A stretch of DNA of 64,000 nucleotides from Osmia lignaria lignaria (taxonomy: Eukaryota; Arthropoda; Insecta; Hymenoptera; Megachilidae). Below the pieces are notes generated by a model, which was not told where the DNA came from, made no database searches, and saw only the letters and a program-made list of their open reading frames with translations. Positions 10,303 through 20,780 of this stretch are shown here, piece after piece. The stretch's first letter is position 1; each line of letters begins with the position of its first letter. The stretch is from the NCBI RefSeq assembly GCF_051020975.1, contig NW_027478162.1:23746001-23810000 (forward strand). The letters run 5' to 3'. Made by a program: the position numbers and the translations under genes.

Positions 10303-12234
10303 AGGTCTCTTAAGATTTTGCCATAGCTCGCTTCGTTTCCGAGATAATTGCAGATTTATCTCAAGGGAAGGGGCCTGACGGACATATTTCGAGATATTTC
10401 TTCTTCTTGTTGTTCTTCTTCTGCACAGCTAAGCTGGAAGTGGCATTTGCAGCTCGCAATAGTGCAGAGTTATCTCAAAGAAAGGGGCCACGGTGTTTCT
10501 GTATCTCTATTATGTTGGTGCGGCTTCGGAACTTTTAAATATCTTGATATATCTCGAGAACTACGCATCTGATCAAAAAATATCGTAGAACATAAAAAGT
10601 AGGAAACTTAATTCTCTACAAATAAGGTCTCTTAACATTTTGCCATAGCTCGCTTCGTTTCCGAGATATTTGCAGATTTATCTCAAGGGAAGGGGCCTGA
10701 CGGACATATTTCGAGATATTTCTTCTTCTTGTTGTTCTTCTTCTGCACAGCTAAGCTGGAAGTGGCATTTGCAGCTCGCAATTGTGCAGAGTTATCTCAA
10801 AGAGAGGGGCCACGGTGTTTCTGTATCTCTATTATGTTGGTGCGGCTTCGGAACTTTTAAATATCTTGATATATCTCGAGAACTACGCATCTGATCAAAA
10901 AATATCGTAGAACATAAAAAGTAGGAAACTTAATTCTCTACAAATAAGGTCTCTTAACATTTTGCCATAGCTCGCTTGGTTTCCGAGATATTTGCAGATT
11001 TATCTCCAGGGAAGGGGCCTGAGGGACATATTTCGAGATATTTCTTCTTCTTGTTGTTCTTCTTCTGCACAGCTAAGCTGGAAGTGGCATTTGCAGCTCG
11101 CAATAGTGCAGAGTTATCTCAAAGAAAGGGGCCACGGTGTTTCTGTATCTCTATTATGTTGGTGCTGCTTCGGAACTTTTAAATATCTTGATATATCTCG
11201 AGAACTACGCATCTGATCAAAAAATATCGTACAACATAAAAAGTAGGAAACTTAATTCTCTACAAATAAGGTCTCTTAACATTTTGCCATAGCTCGCTTG
11301 GTTTCCGAGATATTTGCAGATTTATCTCAAGGGAAGGGGCCTGAGGGACATATTTCGAGATATTTCTTCTTCTTGTTGTTCTTCTTCTGCACAGCTAAGC
11401 TGGAAGTGGCATTTGCAGCTCGCAATAGTGCAGAGTTACCTCAAAGAAAGGGGCCACGGTGTTTCTGTATCTCTATTATGTTGGTGCCGCTTCGGAACTT
11501 TTAAATATCTGGATATATCTCGAGAACTACGCATCTGATCAAAAAATATCATACAACATAAAAAGTAGGAAACTTAATTCTCTACAAAAAAGGTCTCTTA
11601 ACATTTTGCCATAGCTCGCTTCGTTTCCGAGATATTTGCAGATTTATCTCAAGGGAAGGGGCCTGACGGACATATTTCGAGATATTTCTTCTTCTTGTTG
11701 TTCTTCTTCTGCACAGCTAAGCTGGAAGTGGCATTTGCAGCTCGCAATAGTGCAGAGTTATCTCAAAGAAAGGGGCCACGGTGTTTCTGTATCTCTATTA
11801 TGTTGGTGCGGCTTCGGAACTTTTAAATATCTTGATATATCTCGAGAACTACGCATCTGATCAAAAAATATCGTAGAACATAAAAAGTAGGAAACTTAAT
11901 TCTCTACAAATAAGGTCTCTTAACATTTTGCCATAGCTCGCTTGGTTTCCGAGATATTTGCAGATTTATCTCAAGGGAAGGGGCCTGAGGGACATATTTC
12001 GAGATATTTCTTCTTCTTGTTGTTCTTCTTCTGCACAGCTAAGCTGGAAGTGGCATTTGCAGGTGGCAATAGTGCAGAGTTATCTCAAAGAAAGGGGCCA
12101 CTGTGTTTCTGTATCTCTATTATGTTGGTGCGGCTTCGGAACTTTTAAATATCTCGATATATCTCGAAAACTACGCTTCTGATCAAAAAATATCAGAGAA
12201 CGTAAATTGTAGGAAACATAATTCTCTACAAAAA
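10303..12234 (+). repeat. Left-arm HOR unit 4 (partial, 6 monomers)
   Basis: It opens with the same TTAAGATTTT/GATAATTG marker monomer and then follows the order of unit 1 rather than unit 2. 10625 resembles 645. 10947 carries TTATCTCCAGGG and CCTGAGGG as in the first monomer of the window. 11269 has the GTTACCTC and GTGCCGCTTCGG marks of 1289. 11591 resembles 1611 and 11913 resembles 1933. The copies are more diverged than units 2 and 3. The last monomer carries private changes (AGGTGGCAATAG, CACTGTG), after which the register is lost. Confidence 0.68.
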
Positions 12235-15200
12235 AGGTCTCTTAAGATTTTGCCATAGCTCGCTTCGTTTCCGAGATATTTGCAGATTTATCTCAAGGGA
12301 AGGGGCCTGACGGACATATTTCGAGATATTTCGTCTTCTTGTTGTTCTTCTTCTGCACAGCTAAGCTGGAAGTGGCATTTGCAGCTCGCAATAGTGCAGA
12401 GTTATCTCAAAGAAAGGGGCCACGGTGTTTCTGTATCTCTATTATGTTGGTGCGGCTTCGGAACTTTTAAATATCTTGATATATCTCGAGAACTACGCAT
12501 CTGTTCAAAAAATATCATAGAACATAAAAAGTAGGAATCCTAATTTTCTGCAAAAAAGGTCTCTTAACATTTTGCCGTAGCTCGCTTCGTTTCCGAGATA
12601 TTTGCAGATTTATCTCAAGGGAAGGGGCCTGACGGACATATTTCCAGATATTTCTTCTTCTTGTTGTTCTTCTTCTGCACAGCTAAGCTGGAAGTGGCAT
12701 TTGCAGCTCGCAATAGTGCAGAGTTATCTCAAAGAAAGGGGCCACGGTGTTTCTGTATCTCTATTATGTTGGTGCGGCTTCGGAACTTTTAAATATCTTG
12801 ATATATCTCGAGAACTACGCATCTGATCAAAAAATATCGTAGAACATAAAAAGTAGGAAACTTAATTCTCTACAAATAAGGTCTCTAAACATTTTGCCAT
12901 AGCTCGCTTGGTTTCCGAGATATTTGCAGATTTACCTCAAGGGAAGGGGCCTCAGGGACATATTTCGAGATATTTCTTCTTCTTGTTGTTCTTCTTCTGC
13001 ACAGCTAAGCTGGAAGTGGCATTTGCAGGTCGCAATAGTGCAGAGTTATCTCAAAGAAAGGGGCCACGGTGTTTCTGTATCTCTATTATGTTGGTGCGGC
13101 TTCGGAACTTTTAAATATCTCGATATATCTCGAAAACTACGCTTCTGATCAAAAAATATCAGAGAACGTAAATTGTAGGAAACATAATTCTCTACAAAAA
13201 AGGTCTCTTAACATTTTGCCATAGCTCGCTTCGTTTCCGAGATATTTGCAGATATATCTCAAGGGAAGGGGCCTGACGGACATATTTCGAGATATTTCTT
13301 CTTCTTGTTGTTCTTCTTCTTCACAGCTAAGCTGGAAGTGGCATTTGCAGCTCGCAATAGTGCAGAGTTATCTCAAAGAAAGGGGCCACGGTGTTTCTGT
13401 ATCTCTATTATGTTGGTGCGGCTTCGGAACTTTTAAATATCTTGATATATCTCGAGAACTACGCATCTGATCAAAAAATACCATAGAACATAAAAAGTAG
13501 GAAACTTAATTCTCTACAAATAAGGTCTCTTAACATTTTGCCATAGCTCGCTTCGTTTCCGAGATATTTGCAGATTTATCTCAAGGGAAGGGGCCTGACG
13601 GACATATTTCGAGATATTTCTTCTTCTTGTTGTTCTTCTTCTGCACAGCTAAGCTGGAAGTGGCATTTGCAGCTCGCAATAGTGCAGAGTTATCTCAAAG
13701 AAAGGGGCCACGGTGTTTCTGTATCTCTATTATGTTGGTGCGGCTTCGGAACTTTTAAATATCTTGATATATCTCGAGAACTACGCATCTGTTCAAAAAA
13801 TATCATAGAACATAAAAAGTAGGAATCCTAATTTTCTACAAAAAAGGTCTCTTAACATTTTGCGGTAGCTCGCTTCGTTTCCGAGATATTTGCAGATTTA
13901 TCTCAAGGGAAGGGGCCTGACGGACATATTTCGAGATATTTCTTCTTCTTGTTGTTCTTCTTCTGCACAGCTAAGCTGGAAGCGGCATTTGCGGCTCGCA
14001 CTAGTGCAGAGTTATATCAAAGAAAGGGGCCACGGTGTTTCTGTATCTCTATTATGTTGGTGCGGCTTCGGATCTTTTAAATATCTCGATATATCTCGAA
14101 AACTACGCATCTGATCAAAAAATATCATAGAACATAAATTGTAGGAAACATAATTCTCTACAAAAAAGGTCTCTTAACATTTTGCCATAGCTCGCTTCGT
14201 TTCCGAGATATTTGCAGATTCATCTCAAGGGAAGGGGCCTGACGGACATATTTCGAGATATTTCTTCTTCTTGTTGTTCTTCTTCTGCACAGCTAAGCTG
14301 GAAGTGGCATTTGCAGCGCGCAATAGTGCAGAGTTATCTCAAAGAAAGGGGCCACGGTGTTTCTGTATCTCTATTATGTTGGTGCCGCTTCGGAACTTTT
14401 AAATATCTGGATATATCTCGAGAACTACGCATCTGATCAAAAAATATCATAGAACATAAAAAGTAGGAAACTTAATTCTCTACAAAAAAGGTCTCTTAAC
14501 ATTTTGCCATAGCTCGCTTCGTTTCCGAGATATTTGCAGATTTATCTCAAGGGAAGGGGCCTGACGGACATATTTCGAGATATTTCTTCTTCTTGTTGTT
14601 CTTCTTCTGCACAGCTAAGCTGGAAGTGGCATTTGCAGCTCGCAGTAGTGCAGAGTTATCTCAAAGAAAGGGGCCACGGTGTTTCTGTATCTCTATTATG
14701 TTGGTGCGGCTTCGGAACTTTTAAATATCTTGATATATCTCGAGAACTACGCATCTGATCAAAAAATATCGTAGAACATAAAAAGTAGGAAACTTAATTC
14801 TCTACAAATAAGGTCTCTTAACATGTTGCCATAGCTCGCTTGGTTTCCGAGATAGTTGCAGATTTATCTCAAGGGAAGGGGCCTGACGGACATATTCCGA
14901 GATATTTCTTCTTCTTGTTGTTCCTCTTCTGCACAGCTAAGCTGGAAGTGGCATTTGCAGGTCGCAATAGTGCAGAGTTATCTCAAAGAAAGGGGCCACG
15001 GTGTTTCTGTATCTCTATTATGTTGGTGCGGCTTCGGAACTTTTAAATATCTCGATATATCTCGAAAACTACGCTTCTGATCAAAAAATATCAGACAACG
15101 TAAATTGTAGGAAACATAATTCTCTACAAAAAAGGTCTCTTAACATTTTGCCATAGCTCGCTTCGTTTCCGAGATATTTGCTGATTTATCTCAAGGGAAG

Positions 15201-15776
15201 GGGCCTGACGGACATATTTCGAGATATTTCTTCTTCTTGTTGTTCTTCTTCTGCACAGCTAAGCTGGAAGTGGCATTTGCAGCTCGCAATAGTGCAGAGT
15301 TATCTCAAAGAAAGGGGCCACGGTGTTTCTGTATCTCTATTATGTTGGTGCGGCTTCGGAACTTTTAAATATCTCGATATATCTCGAAAACTACGCTTCT
15401 GATCAAAAAATATCAGAGAACGTAAATTGTAGGAAACATAATTCTCTACAAAAAAGGTCTCTTAAGATTTTGCCATAGCTCGCTTCGTTTCCGAGATATT
15501 TGCAGATTTATCTCAAGGGAAGGGGCCTGACGGACATATTTCGAGATATTTCTTCTTCTTGTTGTTCTTCTTCTTCACAGCTAAGCTGGAAGTGGCATTT
15601 GCAGCTCGCAATAGTGCAGAGTTATCTCAAAGAAAGGGGCCACGGTGTTTCTGTATCTCTATTATGTGGGTGCGGCTTCGGAACTTTTAAATATCTTGAT
15701 ATATCTCGAGAACTACGCATCTGATCAAAAAATACCATAGAACATAAAAAGTAGGAAACTTAATTCTCTACAAATA
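12235..15776 (+). repeat. Mosaic monomers without a clean HOR
   Basis: Eleven monomers with patchy sharing. 12235 and 13523 share GTTCAAAAAATATC and AGGAATCCTAATTTTCT (offset 4 monomers). 13201 and 15455 share TTCTTCTTCTTCACAG and ATACCATAG. 12879 and 14811 share CGCTTGG plus AGGTCGCAATAG. 13845 carries the AGCGGCATTTGCGGCTCGCACTAG variant that recurs at 19963. The pattern looks like older HORs scrambled by later exchange or conversion. Nothing other than satellite is present. Confidence 0.72.
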
Positions 15777-17386
15777 AGGTCTCTTAACATTTTGCCATAG
15801 CTCGCTTCGTTTCCGAGATATTTGCAGATTTATCTCAAGGGAAGGGGCCTGACGGACATATTTCGAGATATTTCTTCTTCTTGTTGTTCTTCTTCTGCAC
15901 AGGTAAGCTGGAAGTGGCATTTGCAGGTCGCAATAGTGCAGAGTTATCTCAAAGAAAGGGGCCACGGTGTTTCTGTATCTCTATTATGTTGGTGCGGCTT
16001 CGGAACTTTTAAATATCTCGATATATCTCGAAAACTACGCTTCTGATCAAAAAATATCAGAGAACGTAAATTGTAGGAAACATAATTCTCTACAAAAAAG
16101 GTCTCTTAACATTTTGCCATAGCTCGCTTCGTTTCCGAGATATTTGCAGACTTATCTCAGGGGAAGGGGCCTGACGGACATATTTCAAGATATTTCTTCT
16201 TCTTGTTGTTCTTCTTCTGCACAGCTAAGCTGGAAGTGGCATTTGCAGCTCGCAATAGTGCAGAGTTATCTCAAAGAAAGGGGCCACGGTGTTTCTGTAT
16301 CTCTATTATGTTGGTGCGGCTTCGGAACTTTTAAATATCTCGACATATCTCGAAAACTACGCTTCTGATCAAAAAATATCAGAGAACGTAAATTGTAGGA
16401 AACATAATTCTCTACAAAAAAGGTCTCTTAACATTTTGCCATAGCTCGCTTCGTTTCCGAGATATTTGCAGACTTATCTCAGGGGAAGGGGCCTGACGGA
16501 CATATTTCAAGATATTTCTTCTTCTTGTTGTTCTTCTTCTGCACAGCTAAGCTGGAAGTGGCATTTGCAGGTCGCAATAGTGCAGAGTTATCTCAAAGAA
16601 AGGGGCCACGGTGTTTCTGTATCTCTATTATGTTGGTGCGGCTTCGGAACTTTTAAATATCTCGATATATCTCGAAAACTACGCTTCTGATCAAAAAATA
16701 TCAGAGAACGTAAATTGTAGGAAACATAATTCTCTACAAAAAAGGTGTCTTAACATTTTGCCATAGCTCGCTTCGTTTCCGAGATATTTGCAGACTTATC
16801 TCAGGGGAAGGGGCCTGACGGACATATTTCAAGATATTTCTTCTTCTTGTTGTTCTTCTTCTGCACAGCTAAGCTGGAAGTGGCATTTGCAGCTCGCAAT
16901 AGTGCAGAGTTATCTCAAAGAAAGGGGCCACGGTGTTTCTGTATCTCTATTATGTTGGTGCGGCTTCGGAACTTTTAAATATCTCGATATATCTCGAAAA
17001 CTACGCTTCTGATCAAAAAATATCAGAGAACGTAAATTGTAGGAAACATAATTCTCTACAAAAAAGGTCTCTTAACATTTTGCCATAGCTCGCTTCGTTT
17101 CCGAGATATTTGCAGACTTATCTCAGGGGAAGGGGCCTGACGGACATATTTCAAGATATTTCTTCTTCTTGTTGTTCTTCTTCTGCACAGCTAAGCTGGA
17201 AGTGGCATTTGCAGCTCGCAATAGTGCAGAGTTATCTCAAAGAAAGGGGCCACGGTGTTTCTGTATCTCTATTATGTTGGTGCGGCTTCGGAACTTTTAA
17301 ATATCTTGATATATCTCGAGAACTACGCATCTGATCAAAAAATACCATAGAACATAAAAAGTAGGAAACTTAATTCTCTACAAATA
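15777..17386 (+). repeat. 5-monomer HOR, copy 1
   Basis: The first monomer has ACAGGTAAGCTGG and AGGTCGCAATAG. The next four share CAGACTTATCTCAGGGGAAG and ATTTCAAGATATTT. The last ends with ATACCATAG, the same tail as the monomer just before the block (15455), which sets the phase. It matches 17387 onward at an offset of exactly 1610 bp. The four CAGACTTATCTC monomers are so alike that single-monomer amplification probably preceded the 5-mer duplication. Confidence 0.83.
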
Positions 17387-18674
17387 AGGTCTCTTAACAT
17401 TTTGCCATAGCTCGCTTCGTTTCCGAGATATTTGCAGATTTATCTCAAGGGAAGGGGCCTGACGGACATATTTCGAGATATTTCTTCTTCTTGTTGTTCT
17501 TCTTCTGCACAGGTAAGCTGGAAGTGGCATTTGCAGGTCGCAATAGTGCAGAGTTATCTCAAAGAAAGGGGCCACGGTGTTTCTGTCTCTCTATTATGTT
17601 GGTGCGGCTTCGGAACTTTTAAATATCTCGATATATCTCGAAAACTACGCTTCTGATCAAAAAATATCAGAGAACGTAAATTGTAGGAAACATAATTCTC
17701 TACAAAAAAGGTCTCTTAACATTTTGCCATAGCTCGCTTCGTTTCCGAGATATTTGCAGACTTATCTCAGGGGAAGGGGCCTGACGGACATATTTCAAGA
17801 TATTTCTTCTTCTTGTTGTTCTTCTTCTGCACAGCTAAGCTGGAAGTGGCATTTGCAGCTCGCAATAGTGCAGAGTTATCTCAAAGAAAGGGGCCACGGT
17901 GTTTCTGTATCTCTATTATGTTGGTGCGGCTTCGGAACTTTTAAATATCTCGATATATCTCGAAAACTACGCTTCTGATCAAAAAATATCAGAGAACGTA
18001 AATTGTAGGAAACATAATTCTCTACAAAAAAGGTCTCTTAACATTTTGCCATAGCTCGCTTCGTTTCCGAGATATTTGCAGACTTATCTCAGGGGAAGGG
18101 GCCTGACGGACATATTTCAAGATATTTCTTCTTCTTGTTGTTCTTCTTCTGCACAGCTAAGCTGGAAGTGGCATTTGCAGCTCGCAATAGTGCAGAGTTA
18201 TCTCAAAGAAAGGGGCCACGGTGTTTCTGTATCTCTATTATGTTGGTGCGGCTTCGGAACTTTTAAATATCTCGATATATCTCGAAAACTACGCTTCTGA
18301 TCAAAAAATATCAGAGAACGTCAATTGTAGGAAACATAATTCTCTACAAAAAAGGTCTCTTAACATTTTGCCATAGCTCGCTTCGTTTCCGAGATATTTG
18401 CAGACTTATCTCAGGGGAAGGGGCCTGACGGACATATTTCAAGATATTTCTTCTTCTTGTTGTTCTTCTTCTGCACAGCTAAGCTGGAAGTGGCATTTGC
18501 AGCTCGCAATAGTGCAGAGTTATCTCAAAGAAAGGGGCCACGGTGCTTCTGTATCTCTATTATGTTGGTGCGGCTTCGGAACTTTTAAATATCTTGATAT
18601 ATCTCGAGAACTACGCGTCTGATCAAAAAATATCATAGAACATAAAAAGCAGGAAACTTAATTCTCTACAAAAA
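17387..18674 (+). repeat. 5-monomer HOR, copy 2 (4 monomers)
   Basis: 17387 repeats the GGTAAGC/AGGTCGC monomer at 15777, and 17709, 18031 and 18353 repeat the CAGACTTATCTC type. The fifth monomer is absent. 18353 instead ends with a different tail (GCGTCTGATC, AAAAAGCAGG). One small difference between copies: 16421 has AGGTCGC where 18031 has AGCTCGC. Confidence 0.8.
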
Positions 18675-20606
18675 AGGTCTCTTAACATTTTGCCATAGCT
18701 CGCTTCGTTTCCGAGATATTTGCAGATTTATCTCAAGGGAAGGGGCCTGACGGACATATTTCGAGATATTTCTTCTTCTTGTTGTTCTTCTTCTGCACAG
18801 CTAAGCTGGAAGTGGCATTTGCAGCGCGCAATAGTGCAGAGTTATCTCAAAGAAAGGGGCCACGGTGTTTCTGTATCTCTATTATGTTGGTGCGGCTTCG
18901 GAACTTTTAAATATCTTGATATATCTCGAGAACTACGCATCTGATCAAAAAATATCATAGAACATGAAAAGTAGGAAACCTAATTCTCTACAAAAAAGGT
19001 CTCTTAACATTTTGCCATAGCTCTCTTCGTTTCCGAGATATTTGCAGATTTATCTCGAGGGAAGGGGTCTGACGGACATATTTCGAGATATTTCTTCTTC
19101 TTGTTGTTCTTCTTCTGCACAGCTAAGCTGGAAGTGGCATTTGCAGCTCGCAATAGTGCAGAGTTATCTCAAAGAAAGGGGCCACGGTGTTTCTGTATCT
19201 CTATTATGTTGGTGCGGCTTCGGAACTTTTAAATATCTCGATATATCTCGAAAACTACGCTTCTGATCAAAAAATATCATAGAACATAAATTGTAGGAAA
19301 CATAATTCTCGACAAAAAAGGTCTCTTAACATTTTGCCATAGCTCGCTTCGTTTCCGAGATATTTGCAGATATATCTCAAGGGAAGGGGCCTGACGGACA
19401 TATTTCGAGATATTTCTTCTTCTTGTTGTTCTTCTTCTGCACAGCTAAGCTGGAAGTGGCATTTACAGCTCGCAATAGTGCAGAGTTATCTCAAAGAAAG
19501 GGGCCACGGTGTTTCTGTATCTCTATTATGTTGGTGCGGCTTCGGAACTTTTAAATATCTTGATATATCTCGAGAACTACGCATCTGTTCAAAAAATATC
19601 ATAGAACATAAAAAGTAGGAATCCTAATTTTCTACAAAAAAGGTCTCTTAACATTTTGCGGTAGCTCGCTTCGTTTCCGAGATATTTGCAGATTTATCTC
19701 AAGGGAAGGGGCCTGACGGACATATTTCGAGATATTTCTTCTTTTTGTTGTTCTTCTTCTGCACAGCTAAGCTGGAAGTGGCATTTGCAGCTCGCAATAG
19801 TGCAGAGTTATCTCAAAGAAAGGGGCCACGGTGTTTCTGTATCTCTATTATGTTGGTGCGGCTTCGGAACTTTTAAATATCTTGATATATCTCGAGAACT
19901 ACGCATCTGTTCAAAAAATATCATAGAACATAAAAAGTAGGAATCCTAATTTTCTACAAAAAAGGTCTCTTAACATTTTGCGGTAGCTCGCTTCGTTTCC
20001 GAGATATTTGCAGATTTATCTCAAGGGAAGGGGCCTGACGGACATATTTCGAGATATTTCTTCTTCTTGTTGTTCTTCTTCTGCACAGCTAAGCTGGAAG
20101 CGGCATTTGCGGCTCGCACTAGTGCAGAGTTATCTCAAAGAAAGGGGCCACGCTGTTTCTGTATCTCTATTATGTTGGTGCGGCTTTGGAACTTTTAAAT
20201 ATCTCGATATATCTCGAAAACTACGCTTCTGATCAAAAAATATCATAGAACATAAATTGTAGGAAACATAATTCTCTACAAAAAAGGTCTCTTAACATTT
20301 TGCCATAGCTCGCTTCGTTTCCGAGATATTTGCAGATATATCTCAAGGGAAGGGGCCTGACGGACATATTTCGAGATATGTCTTCTTCTTGTTGTTCTTC
20401 TTCTGCACAGCTAAGCTGGAAGTGGCATTTACAGCTCGCAATAGTGCAGAGTTATCTCAAAGAAAGGGGCCACGGTGTTTCTGTATCTCTATTATGTTGG
20501 TGCGGCTTCGGAACTTTTAAATACCTTGATATATCTCGAGAACTACGCATCAGATCAAAAAATATCATAGAACATAAAAAGTAGGAAACTTAATTCTCTA
20601 CAAAAA
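18675..20606 (+). repeat. Mosaic monomers before the inversion
   Basis: Six monomers. 19319 and 19641 both carry the GTTCAAAAAATATC/AGGAATCCTAATTTTCT tail. 19641 and 19963 open with TTGCGGTAGCTCG. 19963 repeats the GCGGCTCGCACTAG variant of 13845. The last full unit (20285) has CAGATATATCTC and a private GATATGTCTTC. These private marks are useful for judging whether the junction downstream is a fold-back artefact. Confidence 0.74.
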
Positions 20607-20632
20607 AGGTCTCTTAACATTTTGCCATAGCT
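20607..20632 (+). repeat. Truncated + monomer at the inversion (26 bp)
   Basis: The unit starts normally (AGGTCTCTTAACATTTTGCC) and runs to ATAGCT, offset 26. In intact monomers this is followed by CGCTTCG; here it runs directly into opposite-strand sequence GCAAATGCC. Confidence 0.95.
20629..20632. other. Array inversion junction with AGCT microhomology
   Basis: The orientation of the satellite switches here. The left side is + orientation up to offset 26 (CCATAGCT). The right side is - orientation entering at offset 152 and running down (AGCTGCAAATGCC). AGCT is common to both parents, so the exact crossover cannot be placed within these 4 bp. AGCT is palindromic. In intact monomers both parental sites are followed by CGC (AGCTCGC at offsets 23-29 and 149-155), so the join lies at the heptamer upstream of each subrepeat copy. 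No insertion or foreign DNA is present. Confidence 0.93.
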
Positions 20633-20780
20633 GCAAATGCCACTTCCAGCTTAGCTGTGCAGAAGAAGAACAACAAGAAGAAGAAATATCTCGAAATATG
20701 TCCGTCAGGCCCCTTCCCTTGAGATATATCTGCAAATATCTCGGAAACGAAGCGAGCTATGGCAAAATGTTAAGAGACCT
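20629..20780 (-). repeat. Truncated - monomer at the inversion (152 bp)
   Basis: The first inverted unit contains offsets 152 down to 1. It keeps subrepeat copy 1 and the mirror tract (GAAGAAGAACAACAAGAAG on this strand) and lacks everything beyond offset 152, including subrepeat copy 2. It reads GATATATCTGC like the last + monomer, but has GAAATATC where that monomer would give GACATATC. It is therefore not simply the reverse complement of its neighbour. Confidence 0.93.

Larger units (their letters stand above)
1..20632 (+). repeat. 322-bp satellite array, left arm (+ orientation)
   Basis: This is an uninterrupted head-to-tail array of 64 complete monomers plus 26 bp of a 65th. Taking the recurring AGGTCTCTTAA as an arbitrary unit start, monomers begin at 1, 323, 645, 967 and so on every 322 bp. 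Only two are 321 bp long, with one T missing after GGGGCC at 6513/6514 and at 10054/10055. By eye most monomers differ from the consensus at only a few percent of sites, and the differences are nearly all substitutions. Variants are shared in runs of neighbouring monomers, which gives the higher-order repeats listed separately. No unrelated sequence interrupts the array. The class (satellite DNA) is certain from periodicity. The chromosomal location is not visible. Confidence 0.98.
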
